DNA from: Halorubrum halodurans
Lineage (GTDB): Archaea; Halobacteriota; Halobacteria; Halobacteriales; Haloferacaceae
Length of the DNA stretch: 64,000 bases
NCBI RefSeq assembly: GCF_002252985.1
Contig: NZ_NHPJ01000060.1
Location: 1-64,000 of the forward strand
Reading direction: 5' to 3'
In this document: piece after piece, positions 16,635-25,769 of the stretch
Position numbering within the stretch: the stretch's first letter is position 1
How the letters are laid out: every line of letters starts with the position of its first letter
The notes under the pieces: generated by a model
Told to the model about the DNA's origin: nothing
Seen by the model: the letters and a program-made list of their open reading frames with translations, nothing else
The model's database searches: none
Translations under genes and position numbers: made by a program

Positions 16635-17183
16635 ATGGACGACCAGGGATACGCCGACCGGCTCGCCGCCAACCGCGAGGAGAAGGACGAGTTCTTCGCC
16701 GAACACCCGCAGTCGCCGATCCCGCCGGAGCACCGCGAGGGGTTCGACGGGCTCGAGTACTTCCCGCCGGACCCCGACTACCGCGTCGAGGCGACCGTGA
16801 CCGTCCACGACGAGCCCGAGCCCGTCGAGATGGAGACGACCGCGAGCAACCCGGTCCGCTACCTCCGGGTCGTGACCTTCGCCTTCGAGATCGACGGCGA
16901 GGAACACGCGCTCGCCGGCTACCGTCAGGAGGGCGAAGAGGGGGAACTATTCGTCCCGTTCCGCGACAAGACCACGGGCCAGCAGACGTACTACCAGGGG
17001 CGCTACATGGAGCTGGACCCGGCCGAGGAGCTCGCGGACGGCGACGCCGTCGTGATCGACTTCAATCTCGCGTACAACCCCTTCTGTGCGTACAGCGAGA
17101 CGTTCGCGTGCCCGCTGCCGCCGGAGGAGAACTGGCTGGAGACCGTGGTCCCCGCGGGCGAGAAGGCACCCGATCTGGGGTAG
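16635..17183 (+). CDS. DUF1684 family protein
   Basis: A 182-residue soluble protein starting MDDQGYADRLAANREEKDEFF. The conserved family blocks are PIPPEHREGFDGLEYFPPDP, then FRDKTTGQQTYYQGRYMEL, and finally DFNLAYNPFCAYSETFACPLPP with two cysteines near the end. The ATG at 16635 was preferred to a TTG 21 bases upstream because it begins the conserved N terminus. The function of DUF1684 is unknown; it is monomeric-looking with a beta-rich core. Confidence 0.85.
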   Translation: MDDQGYADRLAANREEKDEFFAEHPQSPIPPEHREGFDGLEYFPPDPDYRVEATVTVHDEPEPVEMETTASNPVRYLRVVTFAFEIDGEEHALAGYRQEGEEGELFVPFRDKTTGQQTYYQGRYMELDPAEELADGDAVVIDFNLAYNPFCAYSETFACPLPPEENWLETVVPAGEKAPDLG

Positions 17184-17212
17184 CCCGGTCGGCTTCGGAG
17201 CGCTCCCCCACG

Positions 17213-17330
17213 CCGGCGCGCGCCGCCGAGCGCCCGGTGGGGCGCGAGGAGCCCGCGCGAGGGAGGTCGAGGGGACCCGCCGGCGGGTCCGGCGGGTCAC
17301 CGAGGCCGAGGCTGGGGAGGCGTGAGGCGC
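17213..17330 (+). repeat. Dispersed intergenic repeat, partial copy B
   Basis: The gap between 17183 and 17416 contains a shortened relative of the repeat at 9277 and 37586. It keeps GGCGCGAGGAGCCCGCG and GAGGCTGGGGAGGCGTGAGG at the expected order and spacing but lacks the CAGTCGCGAGGA hairpin. Between the two blocks are GGTCGAGGGGACCCGC and a CCGGCGGGTCCGGCGGG stretch with local palindromes. It looks like a decayed or truncated copy. Confidence 0.65.
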
Positions 17331-17415
17331 GGTCGGGAGGGCGGACGGTCACGGTGCGTTCGCGGTGCGTTCGCCGATCCGGGCGGTCCCGACGCGTCCG
17401 GCGAGCCGAGCCGCT

Positions 17416-18270
17416 TCAGGTCCCTCCCTCGAACCGCTCGATCGCCCGGTCGGCCCCCACGGAGAGGAACCCGATGTCCGTTCCGGCGATCAGGTAGTCG
17501 TAGCCCGCCTCCATCCACCGGTCGATCAGCTCGTCGCTCGTCGCCAGCGTCCCGACCGGGACCCCTGCGTCGTTCGCGGCGGCGACGGTCTCCTCGATCG
17601 CGTCCACGACCGCGGGGTGGTCGTACTCGCCGAACCGTCCGAACGACGCCGAGAGGTCGGCGGGCCCGACGAACAGCGCGTCGACCCCGGAAACGGCCGC
17701 GATCTCGCCGGCCGCCTCGACCGCACGCGGGGTCTCGATCTGGGCGATCACCGCGATGTCGTCGGCCCCGTGCCGGAGATATCCGTCGAGCCGCCGTCCG
17801 AAGTCCGAGGCCCGGCTGCCGGCGACCCCGCGCCGACCGCGGTGGCCGTCGGCGTCGACGCGGTCCGCCGGGTCGGGCGCCCCCGTCGTGTCGGTCGACG
17901 CCGACGCATCGTCTCCGCTCGCGCTCGCGGCCTGTGGCGGGTATCGGCACAGCTCGACGAGCTCGCGCGCGGCCGCCGGCGAGTCGATCTGCGGGGCCAT
18001 GATCGCCGACGGCCCCGCGTCCAGCACGCGCTTGATCCGGGCCGCCTCGACGTCGGCGACGCGCACCAGCGCCTCCGTGTCGCCGGGGGCCGCCTCGATC
18101 GCCCGCAGCATGTTCTCGACGGACTCGACCGTGGCCGCCGAGTGCTCGGTGTCGACGGTCACGAAGTCGAAGTCGGCGGTCGCCAGCACCTCCGCGACGC
18201 CCGGCGAGGGCGTCGCACACCAGCCGCCGACCGGGCGCTCCCCCTCGACGAGCTTACGTTTCAGGTCCAT
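17416..18270 (-). CDS. HpcH/HpaI family aldolase/citrate lyase-like protein
   Basis: A 284-residue class II aldolase of the HpcH/GarL group, cleaving or forming 2-keto-3-deoxy acids with a divalent metal. It shows VTVDTEHSAAT near residue 38, the metal Glu in AQIETPRAVEAA (about 175) and the metal Asp in FVGPADLSASFG (about 200). An Asp/Ala/Ser-rich insert (about residues 113-145) is unusual for the family and looks like a surface loop. TATA-like TTTTTGTATCC lies about 25 bases before the ATG. The natural substrate is not known. Confidence 0.85.
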   Translation of the reverse strand: MDLKRKLVEGERPVGGWCATPSPGVAEVLATADFDFVTVDTEHSAATVESVENMLRAIEAAPGDTEALVRVADVEAARIKRVLDAGPSAIMAPQIDSPAAARELVELCRYPPQAASASGDDASASTDTTGAPDPADRVDADGHRGRRGVAGSRASDFGRRLDGYLRHGADDIAVIAQIETPRAVEAAGEIAAVSGVDALFVGPADLSASFGRFGEYDHPAVVDAIEETVAAANDAGVPVGTLATSDELIDRWMEAGYDYLIAGTDIGFLSVGADRAIERFEGGT

Positions 18271-18401
18271 ACGCCACGTTCACGAACGGGATACAAAAAC
18301 GCCGGTGCGGCGGCCATCGTCGGGGGGTACACCGCAGACCTGTGGCCGGCGACTCGACGATACGGAGAACACGAGGTGCCGACGCCGGCGTGAGGACCCG
18401 A

Positions 18402-18668
18402 CTACAGGCGGCCGACGTTCTCGACGGCGACGGACTCGACGTCCTCGACGTCCGCGAAGGCCTCCTCGACGGCCTCGGTGCCGCCCGCGTCGTCGGGGAC
18501 GATCACGGTCGGGAGCAGCGCGACGAGCCCGAACGCGACGTCGTCGCGCTCGAAGCCGCGGATGCGCGCACCCTGCGGGAGGGCCGCCTCGAGGTCGTCC
18601 TGAAGCTCGTCGAGGTCGACCTCGGGGCTGTTCGGCATGACCTTGATCTTGGCGGCGACGTCCCCCAT
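18402..18668 (-). CDS. ef1b: Archaeal translation elongation factor 1-beta (aEF1B)
   Basis: An 88-residue guanine-nucleotide exchange factor for aEF1A, corresponding to the C-terminal catalytic domain of eukaryotic eEF1B. It starts [19 protein letters not shown] and contains [23 protein letters not shown], the typical ferredoxin-like fold core, then [19 protein letters not shown]. The ATG lies one base after the stop of the zinc-finger gene, so both are on one transcript. Confidence 0.92.
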   Translation of the reverse strand: MGDVAAKIKVMPNSPEVDLDELQDDLEAALPQGARIRGFERDDVAFGLVALLPTVIVPDDAGGTEAVEEAFADVEDVESVAVENVGRL

Positions 18669-18669
18669 C

Positions 18670-18849
18670 TCAGGGCCCCCGGAAGCCGCAGTCGTGACAC
18701 TCGTACAGGTTGCTCTGCTTCCGGCACTTCGCGCACCGGTGGATCGTCGCGCCACAGTCCGGGCAGGAGAACCGCGCGGCGTTCATCCCGGACACCTGGA
18801 TGCCACAGGAGACACACTGCTTCGTGCCCCGGCTTTCGGTATCGCTCAT
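18670..18849 (-). CDS. Two-zinc-finger microprotein (HVO_2753-like)
   Basis: A 59-residue protein with four CxxC pairs: CVSC (12-15), CPDC (29-32), CAKC (39-42) and CHDC (51-54). These would build two zinc fingers. The length, pattern and coupling to aEF1B match the Haloferax HVO_2753 microprotein, whose loss was reported to affect swarming and biofilm formation. The close link to an elongation factor gene suggests an additional translation-related role, which is inference. TTAAAC 25-30 bases upstream serves as TATA element. Confidence 0.88.
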   Translation of the reverse strand: MSDTESRGTKQCVSCGIQVSGMNAARFSCPDCGATIHRCAKCRKQSNLYECHDCGFRGP

Positions 18850-18959
18850 ACCAGTTCTCACCGGCGCGTGACGTTTAACCGTTGTTCTTTGCCCTCGATC
18901 CGGGGCGTCCGTGGACGGAACGGGTGCCCGCGGCGGCGCCTCGACCCGACCACCCGCGG

Positions 18960-20195
18960 TCACCCGAGCATCAACGGCCCGATCAACACCCCCATCAGGT
19001 GGACGCGCCGCGCGCCGAGCCGCGGGGGTACCATCCCCAGCGCCGCCGCGACGACGAAGACGCCGACGCCGAAGGCGCCCGCGAACGCGTAGGAGACGCA
19101 GCCGAGCAGACAGAGGACGCCGACCGAGAGCCGGGTGTAGTCGACGTTCCCGACCACCCGGAGGTACGCGTCGCCGACGAGGAGGAGGAGCGCGAAGCCG
19201 CAGGCCGCCGCGGCGGCGCAGGCGACGAGGAGGATCGGCAGCGCGAGCGGCACCTCGGCGCGGTCGATCGCGACCGTGACGCCGGTCCGCGGCGTGCCGA
19301 GCGCCGCGAGCGCGAACAGCGCGAAGACGGTGTTGGCCGTGTTGGCCCCGCTCGTGGCGACGATGAACCCGCGGTCCGCCTCGCTTTCCGGGACCGCGGG
19401 CAGCGCCGCGACGCTCGCGATCGCCGCAGATATCCCCGGCACGTAGCCGACGACGGCGCCCGCGAGCGACCCGGCGGTCGCGCTGACGCCGAGGTCGCGT
19501 CTCCCCATCGTGATGCGGGCGTCGGACTGCGGCGGCACTCCCGCCCCGCCGAGCGCGTCGACGAGGACCGGGGCGCCGAACAGCCCGGCGAAGAGCGGGG
19601 CGAGCACCCCGCCCGCGTCCAGCGGGGCCGACGGGTCGACGTCGAGGGTGGCGACGCCGAGCGCCGCGCTCGCGAGGAGGGCGACCACCCCGCCGACCGC
19701 GGCCCGTTTCGACGACTCGGTGACGACGAGAAAGACCACGACCGCCCCGAGCAGGAGGGGGAGGTGCGCCCTGACGGTCGGGTACCCCCGCGCCATGACC
19801 CACGTGATCGGGACCGCGAACGGCACCGCCAGCGCGACCGCGAGCCCGGACCCGACCGCGGAGAGGCGGATGGCCTCGCGGCCGCGCCCGGCGACCACGA
19901 GCCGGTGGCCGGGCAGCGCGGCGACCGCGGTCGCGGCGTCGGGCACGCCGAGCGCGAGCGCGGGGACGATGTCGAGAAACGAGTGGACGACGCCCGCCCC
20001 GAGCATGGCGACGCCGACGAGCAGGGGATCGGCGGGGATCGAGGGCGCGAGCCCGGCGAGCAGCAGCGCGAAGTTGTTCGCGTGGAGTCCGGGAACCAGC
20101 CCGCTCACGGCCCCCAGAGCCGCCCCGCAGAACAGGAAGGCGAGCGCGGCTCCGGCGAAGGTCGGATCCAGCACCGGCCGGACGAGCGCGTCCAT
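18960..20195 (-). CDS. TctA-like tripartite tricarboxylate transporter permease family protein
   Basis: A 411-residue membrane protein with about 11-12 spans. It has the two inverted-repeat signatures of the TctA family, GLVPGLHANNFALLL (about 32-46) and GYVPGISAAIASVAALP (about 248-264). No TctB or periplasmic TctC partner is encoded nearby, as is usual for the shorter archaeal branch, so it may work alone or with distant partners. The substrate is unknown; the charged pore glycine-proline loops are conserved. It is downstream of, but separated from, S17e. Confidence 0.8.
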   Translation of the reverse strand: MDALVRPVLDPTFAGAALAFLFCGAALGAVSGLVPGLHANNFALLLAGLAPSIPADPLLVGVAMLGAGVVHSFLDIVPALALGVPDAATAVAALPGHRLVVAGRGREAIRLSAVGSGLAVALAVPFAVPITWVMARGYPTVRAHLPLLLGAVVVFLVVTESSKRAAVGGVVALLASAALGVATLDVDPSAPLDAGGVLAPLFAGLFGAPVLVDALGGAGVPPQSDARITMGRRDLGVSATAGSLAGAVVGYVPGISAAIASVAALPAVPESEADRGFIVATSGANTANTVFALFALAALGTPRTGVTVAIDRAEVPLALPILLVACAAAAACGFALLLLVGDAYLRVVGNVDYTRLSVGVLCLLGCVSYAFAGAFGVGVFVVAAALGMVPPRLGARRVHLMGVLIGPLMLG

Positions 20196-20275
20196 CCCGG
20201 CGAGGTGGCCGCGGCTTCGGGGATAAACGTGCGCCGACGCGTCGGGCTATCGGAACGGACGACGAGATCCGAGAA

Positions 20276-20470
20276 TCAGGCCGAAGCGGCCGCCTGCGAC
20301 TTCTTCTGGGTGATGTAGCCGGCGATGCGGTTGCGGACGCCCTTGGACTCGACGGTCGTCAGCGCGGAGACGCTCTCCTTGTTCGTCTCGAAGTCGGTGT
20401 TGAACGACTCCGGATACTGCTCCAGGAGGACGTTCGCGAGCTGTTTGATGTACTTGGGCTTGATGGCCAT
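20276..20470 (-). CDS. rps17e: 30S ribosomal protein S17e
   Basis: A 64-residue archaeal/eukaryotic-type small-subunit protein. It starts MAIKPKYIKQLANVLLEQYP and has the typical F-TDFETNKE and VRNRIAGYITQKK segments. The TATA element TTTTAGT lies about 30 bases upstream of the ATG, indicating a single-gene or first-gene transcript. It is a stand-alone gene away from the main ribosomal cluster, as usual in haloarchaea. Confidence 0.95.
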   Translation of the reverse strand: MAIKPKYIKQLANVLLEQYPESFNTDFETNKESVSALTTVESKGVRNRIAGYITQKKSQAAASA

Positions 20471-20524
20471 ACCGAGCGATACCGGCGGACCGAACTAAAA
20501 GGGTTCGTTCCCGCACGAGCGGCT

Positions 20525-20549
20525 GTACGGGGGAACGACGCCCCCGTAC
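20525..20549 (-). terminator. Hairpin after the cofD operon
   Basis: GTACGGGGG (20525-20533) and CCCCCGTAC (20541-20549) form a perfect 9-base stem with a 7-base loop, 14 bases beyond the stop of the DUF447 gene and before the S17e promoter on the same strand. No T-run follows, so it may be an RNA 3'-end stabiliser or processing site rather than an intrinsic terminator. Confidence 0.5.
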
Positions 20550-20562
20550 CCCCGGAGACGTC

Positions 20563-21243
20563 TCACGGCGAGTCGTCCGAGTCGTTTGAACCATCCGAGT
20601 CGTCCGAATCGTCCGCGATCACGACCACGTCCGCGTCGCGTCCGCGTTCCGCCGCGGTCGCCCGCCAGCCGGTCGCCCCGTCGATCCGCGCGAACGCCTC
20701 GCGCTCCGCCGGACCGCCGCAGCGGTCGACGACGTCGGCGAAGTACCGCAGGCGGTCGAGCAGCTCCGCCGTGTCGTACGCGGGGATGTCGAGCCGCGAG
20801 GCGGCCACGGTCGCGTCGACGACCGCGCCGAACCCTCGGTTGATCGTGGGCACCCGCTCGGAGACGACCGCGCTCTCGACGGGGTCGAGCGCCCACGTCC
20901 GCACGGTGACGTCTCCCCGCGTCTCGGCGTCGACCTCGATCGCGTCGACCTCGACCCAGGCGTCCGCGTCCGGGAGGACGGGATCGGCCTCCTCGCGGAC
21001 GGTGAGCGCCGCGTCGACGAACTCCCGAGGATCGGCGGTGAACTGGACCACGCCGCCGCCGCGCTCGGTGAAGTTCCGCCAGGTCCGGGTCCGGCCGTAC
21101 GTCCGGGCGGTGACGGGGTCGTCCGGGCCGTCCGGCGCGTGGAGGCCGAGCGCGGCGACGTTCCACAGGTCGTTCGGACCGAGGGTGGCGACGACGGACT
21201 CCGTGACTCCCCGGAGATCGACCGGCCAGCCGTCCGGGCTCAC
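20563..21243 (-). CDS. DUF447 family protein (cofD-operon member)
   Basis: A 226-residue protein starting at GTG 21243, inside the stop of the preceding gene (GTGA overlap). It shows the DUF447 blocks VDLRGVTESVVATLGPNDLWNVAALG, then TRTWRNF and VPTINRGFGAVVDATVAASRL. The fold resembles flavin-reductase-like split barrels, so FMN or F420 binding is plausible but not shown. An Asp/Ser repeat tail (SDDSDGSNDSDD) is low complexity. It is last of four overlapping genes beginning with cofD; a homologue lies in methylotroph H4MPT gene clusters, as I recall. Confidence 0.8.
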   Translation of the reverse strand: MSPDGWPVDLRGVTESVVATLGPNDLWNVAALGLHAPDGPDDPVTARTYGRTRTWRNFTERGGGVVQFTADPREFVDAALTVREEADPVLPDADAWVEVDAIEVDAETRGDVTVRTWALDPVESAVVSERVPTINRGFGAVVDATVAASRLDIPAYDTAELLDRLRYFADVVDRCGGPAEREAFARIDGATGWRATAAERGRDADVVVIADDSDDSDGSNDSDDSP

Positions 21244-22241
21244 GGCTCCGCCTCCCTCCCGTTTCTCGACGCTCCCGCTTCGCCCGTCTCCGCCCCGCGC
21301 CGGAGCGCGACGTACAGCGCCCCACAGGTGAGATCCGCCGTGGTCCCCGGATTGATCCCCCGCTCGAGAAACGACGCCGCGAGCGACTCGGCCGCCTCGA
21401 GGTCGATCCCGTGGACCGCGTCGGCGTCGGGCGGGGTGCCCTCGCGGGGAGCCGTCGGGTTCGCGTCCGTCGCCGGGTTCGCGTCCGTCGGGTTCGCGTC
21501 CGAGACGACCCCGCGCGCCTCCGCGCTCGCCTCGCGCGCGGTCGCCGGCCCGTGCGCCGTCGCGACGAGCGTGTCCGGCTCGGTCGCGAGCAGGCCGAGG
21601 AACGTCCTGGCGGCCCGGTCCGCCAGCGGCCCCTCGTCGGCGAGGATCCACTCGGCGGCGCGGAACGTCCGCGGGAACCCCTCGACCCACTCCTGGGCGT
21701 TGCGATCCGGGACGCGTTCGGCGTCATCCCCGACGTTCGCCGACGTCGCCATCACGTCGCGGAGGGTGAGCCCGCGGCCGCGGAGGTCCGGTTCGGCGTC
21801 GGCCCCCCGGCGCACGTCGAGAGCGGGCGCGTCGGCGGGCGGGTCGCCGACCGCGACGTCGACGCGTTCGAACCCGCGGTAGAACGCGACCGCGTCGTCG
21901 ACGGTGGTCTCCCGAGCCACGCGGTCGACTCCCGAGGGGGAGAGGTCGCCGGTCCGGGTCGCCCGGAGGAGCGGAACGAGAAGCAGGAGACAGCCGAACT
22001 GCGTGTTCGTCCGCGCGCGCGCGGCCATGCCGGCGACCGCCCGCTCGAAGGCGTGGCCGACCGCCGCGCCGCGGGCCGCGCGCTCGAGGCCCTCGCGAGC
22101 CCCCACCGCGCCGCCGAGGAACGACTCGAACCGGAGGTCCGCGAGGTCGCGGCGCCGGTCGACGTTCCCCGGTTTCGGCGTCCCGGCGACCTCGAGCAGC
22201 AGCGCGAGGACAGCGTCGTCCGCGGGTGAACGCGTCGTCAC
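21240..22241 (-). CDS. Triphosphoribosyl-dephospho-CoA synthase-like protein (CitG family)
   Basis: A 333-residue CitG/MdcB-family protein, starting at GTG 22241 overlapping the stop of the upstream gene by four bases. The family motif GTPKPGNVDRRRDL lies near residue 18-31, with NTQFGCLLLLVPLL and an ERGINPGTTADLTCGALYVAL C terminus. True CitG makes the citrate lyase prosthetic group, but no citrate or malonate lyase genes are present, so this copy probably has another phosphoribosyl-transfer role. A tandem DANP-repeat loop (about 255-275, bases 21459-21510) is an insertion. Confidence 0.75.
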   Translation of the reverse strand: MTTRSPADDAVLALLLEVAGTPKPGNVDRRRDLADLRFESFLGGAVGAREGLERAARGAAVGHAFERAVAGMAARARTNTQFGCLLLLVPLLRATRTGDLSPSGVDRVARETTVDDAVAFYRGFERVDVAVGDPPADAPALDVRRGADAEPDLRGRGLTLRDVMATSANVGDDAERVPDRNAQEWVEGFPRTFRAAEWILADEGPLADRAARTFLGLLATEPDTLVATAHGPATAREASAEARGVVSDANPTDANPATDANPTAPREGTPPDADAVHGIDLEAAESLAASFLERGINPGTTADLTCGALYVALRRGAETGEAGASRNGREAEP

Positions 22242-23116
22242 CGTGACACCTCCCGCCCCCGCCCGTCGGATCGCTCGGTCAGGTCCCCGTCGCGCCACGC
22301 GGCGACCGCGTCCGCGACCCGCGAGAGGACCCGCGGGTCGTCGCTCGGCCGGCCGACGCTCACCGCGTCGGCCCCGTACGCCGCGTACTCCCGAACCGTC
22401 TCGCGACCCCTGACGCCGTTGTTGGCGACGACCCTCGGGGAGACGAGAGCCTCGGCGTCGGCGGGCGCGGACGCGTCCGCGCCCGCCGACCGCGCCGCCG
22501 CCGCGACCTCGGCGACTATCCCCTCCGAGTCCATCGCGTCGACGTGGATCCAGTCCGCGCCCGCCTCGGCGACCCCGCGGGCGACGGCGGCGAGGTCGAC
22601 GCCTTCGACCTCCGTGCGGACCTTCACGCCCGTGTGTGCGCCCGCTCCGGCCGCGGCGGCGACGTAGTCGGCGAGGCGGTCGCGGTCCGCGAGCAACGCC
22701 TCCCCGCAGCCGGCCGCGCGGAGCTCCGGCTGCCGGCAGTGGGCGTTGATCTCACACACCGCTCCGTGATCGGCACAGACCGCGGCCGCCTCGCGGACGG
22801 GTTCGAGGGTCGCGCTCCGGACGTTGACGCCGAGTCGGACCGGCGCGTCGGCGAGCGATCCCAACTGCCGGTCGATCCACGCGATCGGGTCCTCGGGGAG
22901 GAACTCGGAGCGCCCGCGGGCGACGAGGTCGCGGGCGGCATCGCGGCTCGCCGGGTCGAGCGCGATGCCGCCCAGCACCGCGCAGTCGACGTGCTCGGCG
23001 GCCGCCCGCGCCCACGCCGCGTCCGACTCGCCGCTGAGGCTCGCGGCGACGAGGAACGGGTCGGCGGCCGCGGGGGCCGCCGGCGGAGACGACGGCGTCG
23101 GCGACGGGGCGGTCAC
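22238..23116 (-). CDS. Dihydrouridine synthase-like TIM-barrel protein
   Basis: A 292-residue flavoprotein-like TIM barrel related to Dus/dihydroorotate dehydrogenases. Visible are [19 protein letters not shown] (with the catalytic-type Cys region), [21 protein letters not shown] and [17 protein letters not shown] with a phosphate-binding end. It is shorter than true Dus and lacks the tRNA-binding C-terminal helical domain, so tRNA modification is doubtful. It overlaps cofD by four bases (ATGA). Its location suggests F420 or a related cofactor. Confidence 0.7.
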   Translation of the reverse strand: MTAPSPTPSSPPAAPAAADPFLVAASLSGESDAAWARAAAEHVDCAVLGGIALDPASRDAARDLVARGRSEFLPEDPIAWIDRQLGSLADAPVRLGVNVRSATLEPVREAAAVCADHGAVCEINAHCRQPELRAAGCGEALLADRDRLADYVAAAAGAGAHTGVKVRTEVEGVDLAAVARGVAEAGADWIHVDAMDSEGIVAEVAAAARSAGADASAPADAEALVSPRVVANNGVRGRETVREYAAYGADAVSVGRPSDDPRVLSRVADAVAAWRDGDLTERSDGRGREVSR

Positions 23117-24117
23117 GACGCCGCCTCCAGCGCCTCCAGCGCGCGATCACACGCGCGGGCGACGCGCTCGGCGTCGTCGGCGTCGTCGATCCGGGTGTCG
23201 GTTCGCTCGACGTGGCGGTCGGGATCGGTCGGGTCGGCGTCGTCGAGGACGAACGCGTCCGCGAACGGGTAGGCGTCGACGACCCCCGCGGTCGAGGGCT
23301 CGAGGCCGACGCCCGCCATCAGCTCCGCCGCGGGCCCGGAGAACACCCGGTCGCCGACGAACGGCGAGACCGCGACGACGGGCGTCGCCTCGAGCGCCGC
23401 CTCGATCTCGGGCATCGCGAGCATCGGGCCGATGCTCGTCACCGGGTTCGACGGTCCGATCACGACGGGGTCGGCGAGGGCGGCGCGGACCGCGTCGGTC
23501 GGCTCGGCCGCCTCCGCGCCGCGGAACTCCACGTCGGCGACGGCCGGCTCGCCGCGCCGGGCGACCCAGTACTCCTGGAAGTGGAGCGTCTCGCCATCGG
23601 TCGTGTGGACGAGCGTCGCGACCGGGTCGTCGGACATGGGGAGCAGATCGACGTCGAGATCGAAGGCGTCCGCCAGCACGGCGATGGCCTCGGTGAGCGT
23701 GTGGCCCTCGTCGAGCAGTCCGGTCCGCGTGAGGTGGACGGCGCGGTCGCGGTCGCCGATCTCCATGAACTCCGCGACGCCGGAGAAGCGTCGCCACCGG
23801 GAGAGCCGTCGACCGGCCGTCTGGGCGTCGTCGTCGAGGTAGCGCGGCCCGGACGCGAGCCCCGCCGCCTCCGCGAGCCGGGCTAACTCGTCGTGGGTCG
23901 CCGTGGTGTCGCCGTCGATCCCCCACCAGCGCTCGCGGTCGAGGACGTCGCCGCCCGCGAACAGCACGGTGTCGACGTCCGGGCAGACGAGGTGGCCGGC
24001 GAGCTCGACGTCGTCGCCCGTGTTGGCGACGACCGTCACGTCGTCGCGATCCCAGCGGGCGCTCGTGCCCTCGAGCAGCTTCGGCGTTCCCGTGCCGCCC
24101 GCGAGGAACGTGACCAT
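23113..24117 (-). CDS. cofD: 2-phospho-L-lactate transferase CofD
   Basis: A 334-residue enzyme of coenzyme F420 biosynthesis, joining the lactyl-2-diphospho-guanosine group to the deazaflavin Fo to give F420-0. It begins with the family motif [14 protein letters not shown], has [24 protein letters not shown], and PLMS-like [14 protein letters not shown] plus [14 protein letters not shown] for nucleotide and metal binding. It is first in a four-gene overlapping operon; ACAAATCC on the coding strand serves as TATA element about 25 bases upstream. Confidence 0.92.
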   Translation of the reverse strand: MVTFLAGGTGTPKLLEGTSARWDRDDVTVVANTGDDVELAGHLVCPDVDTVLFAGGDVLDRERWWGIDGDTTATHDELARLAEAAGLASGPRYLDDDAQTAGRRLSRWRRFSGVAEFMEIGDRDRAVHLTRTGLLDEGHTLTEAIAVLADAFDLDVDLLPMSDDPVATLVHTTDGETLHFQEYWVARRGEPAVADVEFRGAEAAEPTDAVRAALADPVVIGPSNPVTSIGPMLAMPEIEAALEATPVVAVSPFVGDRVFSGPAAELMAGVGLEPSTAGVVDAYPFADAFVLDDADPTDPDRHVERTDTRIDDADDAERVARACDRALEALEAAS

Positions 24118-24260
24118 ACGCCCGCAAGGCGGGGGGCGGATTTGTATCCTCGGCTCCGCGGTCGGAGGCGGGCGGACCGCCGGCGCGGCCGCGAGGGTCC
24201 GGCCGGCGGTCGCCGTCGCCGACCAAACAACTAATCGGATGGGGACGCTCGTCCACGACG

Positions 24261-25766
24261 ATGAGTGCCGGCGACCGCGCGCCAGCGGCCGAGCTCGGCC
24301 TGTTGGACGCGACGATGATCGGGATGGGGGCGATGATCGGTGCCGGCATCTTCGTGTTGACGGGGCTCGCGGCGGACATCGCCGGTCCGGCGGCGATCCT
24401 CGTGTTCATGTTCAACGGGGTCGTCACGGCGTTCACCGGCCTGTCGTACGCCGAGCTGGCCGCCTCGATCCCGAAGTCCGGCGGCGGGTACGCCTTCGTC
24501 CGCGAGACGTTCGACGACCTCCCCTCGTTTCTGATGGGGTGGATGCTCTGGTTCGCCTACATGATCGCGGGCGGGCTGTACGCGCTCGGGTTCGCCCCGA
24601 ACTTCCTGGAGCTGTTACACGTCTACGGGCTCACCGCCGCGCCGGGCGAGGTCGGAGCCGTCGCGGTCCCGGCGGTGCCGGTGTCGATCCCGGCCTCCGT
24701 CGGGCTCGCGCTCGCCGCCGTGGGACTGCTCGTGACGGTCAACGCCGTCTCGACCGCCGCGAGCGGCAGCGCGGAGACCCTGTTCACCGCCGTCAAGGTC
24801 GCGATCCTCGTCGTCTTCGTCGCCTTCGGGTTCCTCTCGGCGGGCGGCGGCGGCGAGACGAGCTTCACGCTCCAGCAGTTCGACCCCCTGTTTCCGGAGG
24901 GCACCTCGGCGTTCGCGATCCTGCCGGCGATGGGACTGACCTTCATCGCCTTCGAGGGGTACGACCTCATCACGACCGTCACCGAGGAGGTCGAGAACCC
25001 CCGCGAGAACATTCCGCGTGCGATCTTCTACAGTCTGGGTGCCACGGTGGTCGTCTACGCGCTGGTCGTGGTCGTCGCCATCGGCACCCTCGGCGCGGAC
25101 GGGCTCGCCGCGGCCGGCGAGGCGGGGATCGCGAAGGCCGCCACCTCGTTCATGCCCTCGGGACTGCCGATCATCCGCAACGGCGGGGCGCTCATCGTGT
25201 TCGGCGCGGTGTTCTCGACGCTGACGGCGCTGAACGCGGTCGTCATCGCCTCCTCGCGGGTCGCCTTCTCGATGGGACGGGAGGGGCAGCTCCTCCCGCG
25301 GTTCGGCCGCATTCACCACCGCTACGGGACGCCGTTCGTCGCCATCCTCGTGAGCGCGGTCGTGATGCTCGGGTCGGTCGTGCTCCCGACGGAGAGCGCG
25401 GGCAACGTCTCCAGCCTCTTCTTTCTCCTCTCGTTCGTCGTCGTCAACGCGGCCGTGATCAAGCTCCGACGGGAGCGGCCGAACATGCGGCGGCCGTACG
25501 AGATGCCGTACTACCCGATACCGTCCGTGTTGGGGATCGCGTTGAACCTCCTCCTCACCGGCGTCCTCGTGGTCTATCTGGTCCGAACCGATCCGCTGGC
25601 ACTGGCGTTGAGCGTCGGCTGGATCCTCGCTGGCGTCCTCGCGTACTACGCCCTGCGCGCTCGCGGCGAGGGATCGACCCCGGAACGGCGGGGCGCTTCC
25701 GACGCGGAGCCTTCCGGCGCGGACGCTCCGACGGACACTTCTAATGCGGAGGGTGGCGTCGACTGA
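24261..25766 (+). CDS. APC superfamily amino acid permease
   Basis: A 501-residue transporter with 12 predicted membrane helices. The first helix carries the broken-helix glycine motif [13 protein letters not shown] (about 23-35), and helix 6 carries [23 protein letters not shown], both substrate-site features of cationic/neutral amino acid permeases. The C-terminal tail (460-501) is hydrophilic and acidic. It is followed, after 3 bases, by a gene encoding a Trk-type RCK protein, suggesting nucleotide-gated control. The amino acid transported is not known. Confidence 0.88.
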   Translation: MSAGDRAPAAELGLLDATMIGMGAMIGAGIFVLTGLAADIAGPAAILVFMFNGVVTAFTGLSYAELAASIPKSGGGYAFVRETFDDLPSFLMGWMLWFAYMIAGGLYALGFAPNFLELLHVYGLTAAPGEVGAVAVPAVPVSIPASVGLALAAVGLLVTVNAVSTAASGSAETLFTAVKVAILVVFVAFGFLSAGGGGETSFTLQQFDPLFPEGTSAFAILPAMGLTFIAFEGYDLITTVTEEVENPRENIPRAIFYSLGATVVVYALVVVVAIGTLGADGLAAAGEAGIAKAATSFMPSGLPIIRNGGALIVFGAVFSTLTALNAVVIASSRVAFSMGREGQLLPRFGRIHHRYGTPFVAILVSAVVMLGSVVLPTESAGNVSSLFFLLSFVVVNAAVIKLRRERPNMRRPYEMPYYPIPSVLGIALNLLLTGVLVVYLVRTDPLALALSVGWILAGVLAYYALRARGEGSTPERRGASDAEPSGADAPTDTSNAEGGVD

Positions 25767-25769
25767 CGC

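Noticed and set aside
20525-20549. Hairpin as an intrinsic terminator with U-run
   Set aside because: No T-tract follows the stem on the minus strand, so I kept only a tentative 3'-end hairpin call rather than a classic terminator.
21459-21510. Tandem repeat GGGTTCGCGTCCGTC-type units
   Set aside because: They lie inside the CitG-like coding frame and encode a DANP-rich loop. They are a coding low-complexity repeat, not a CRISPR or mobile element.
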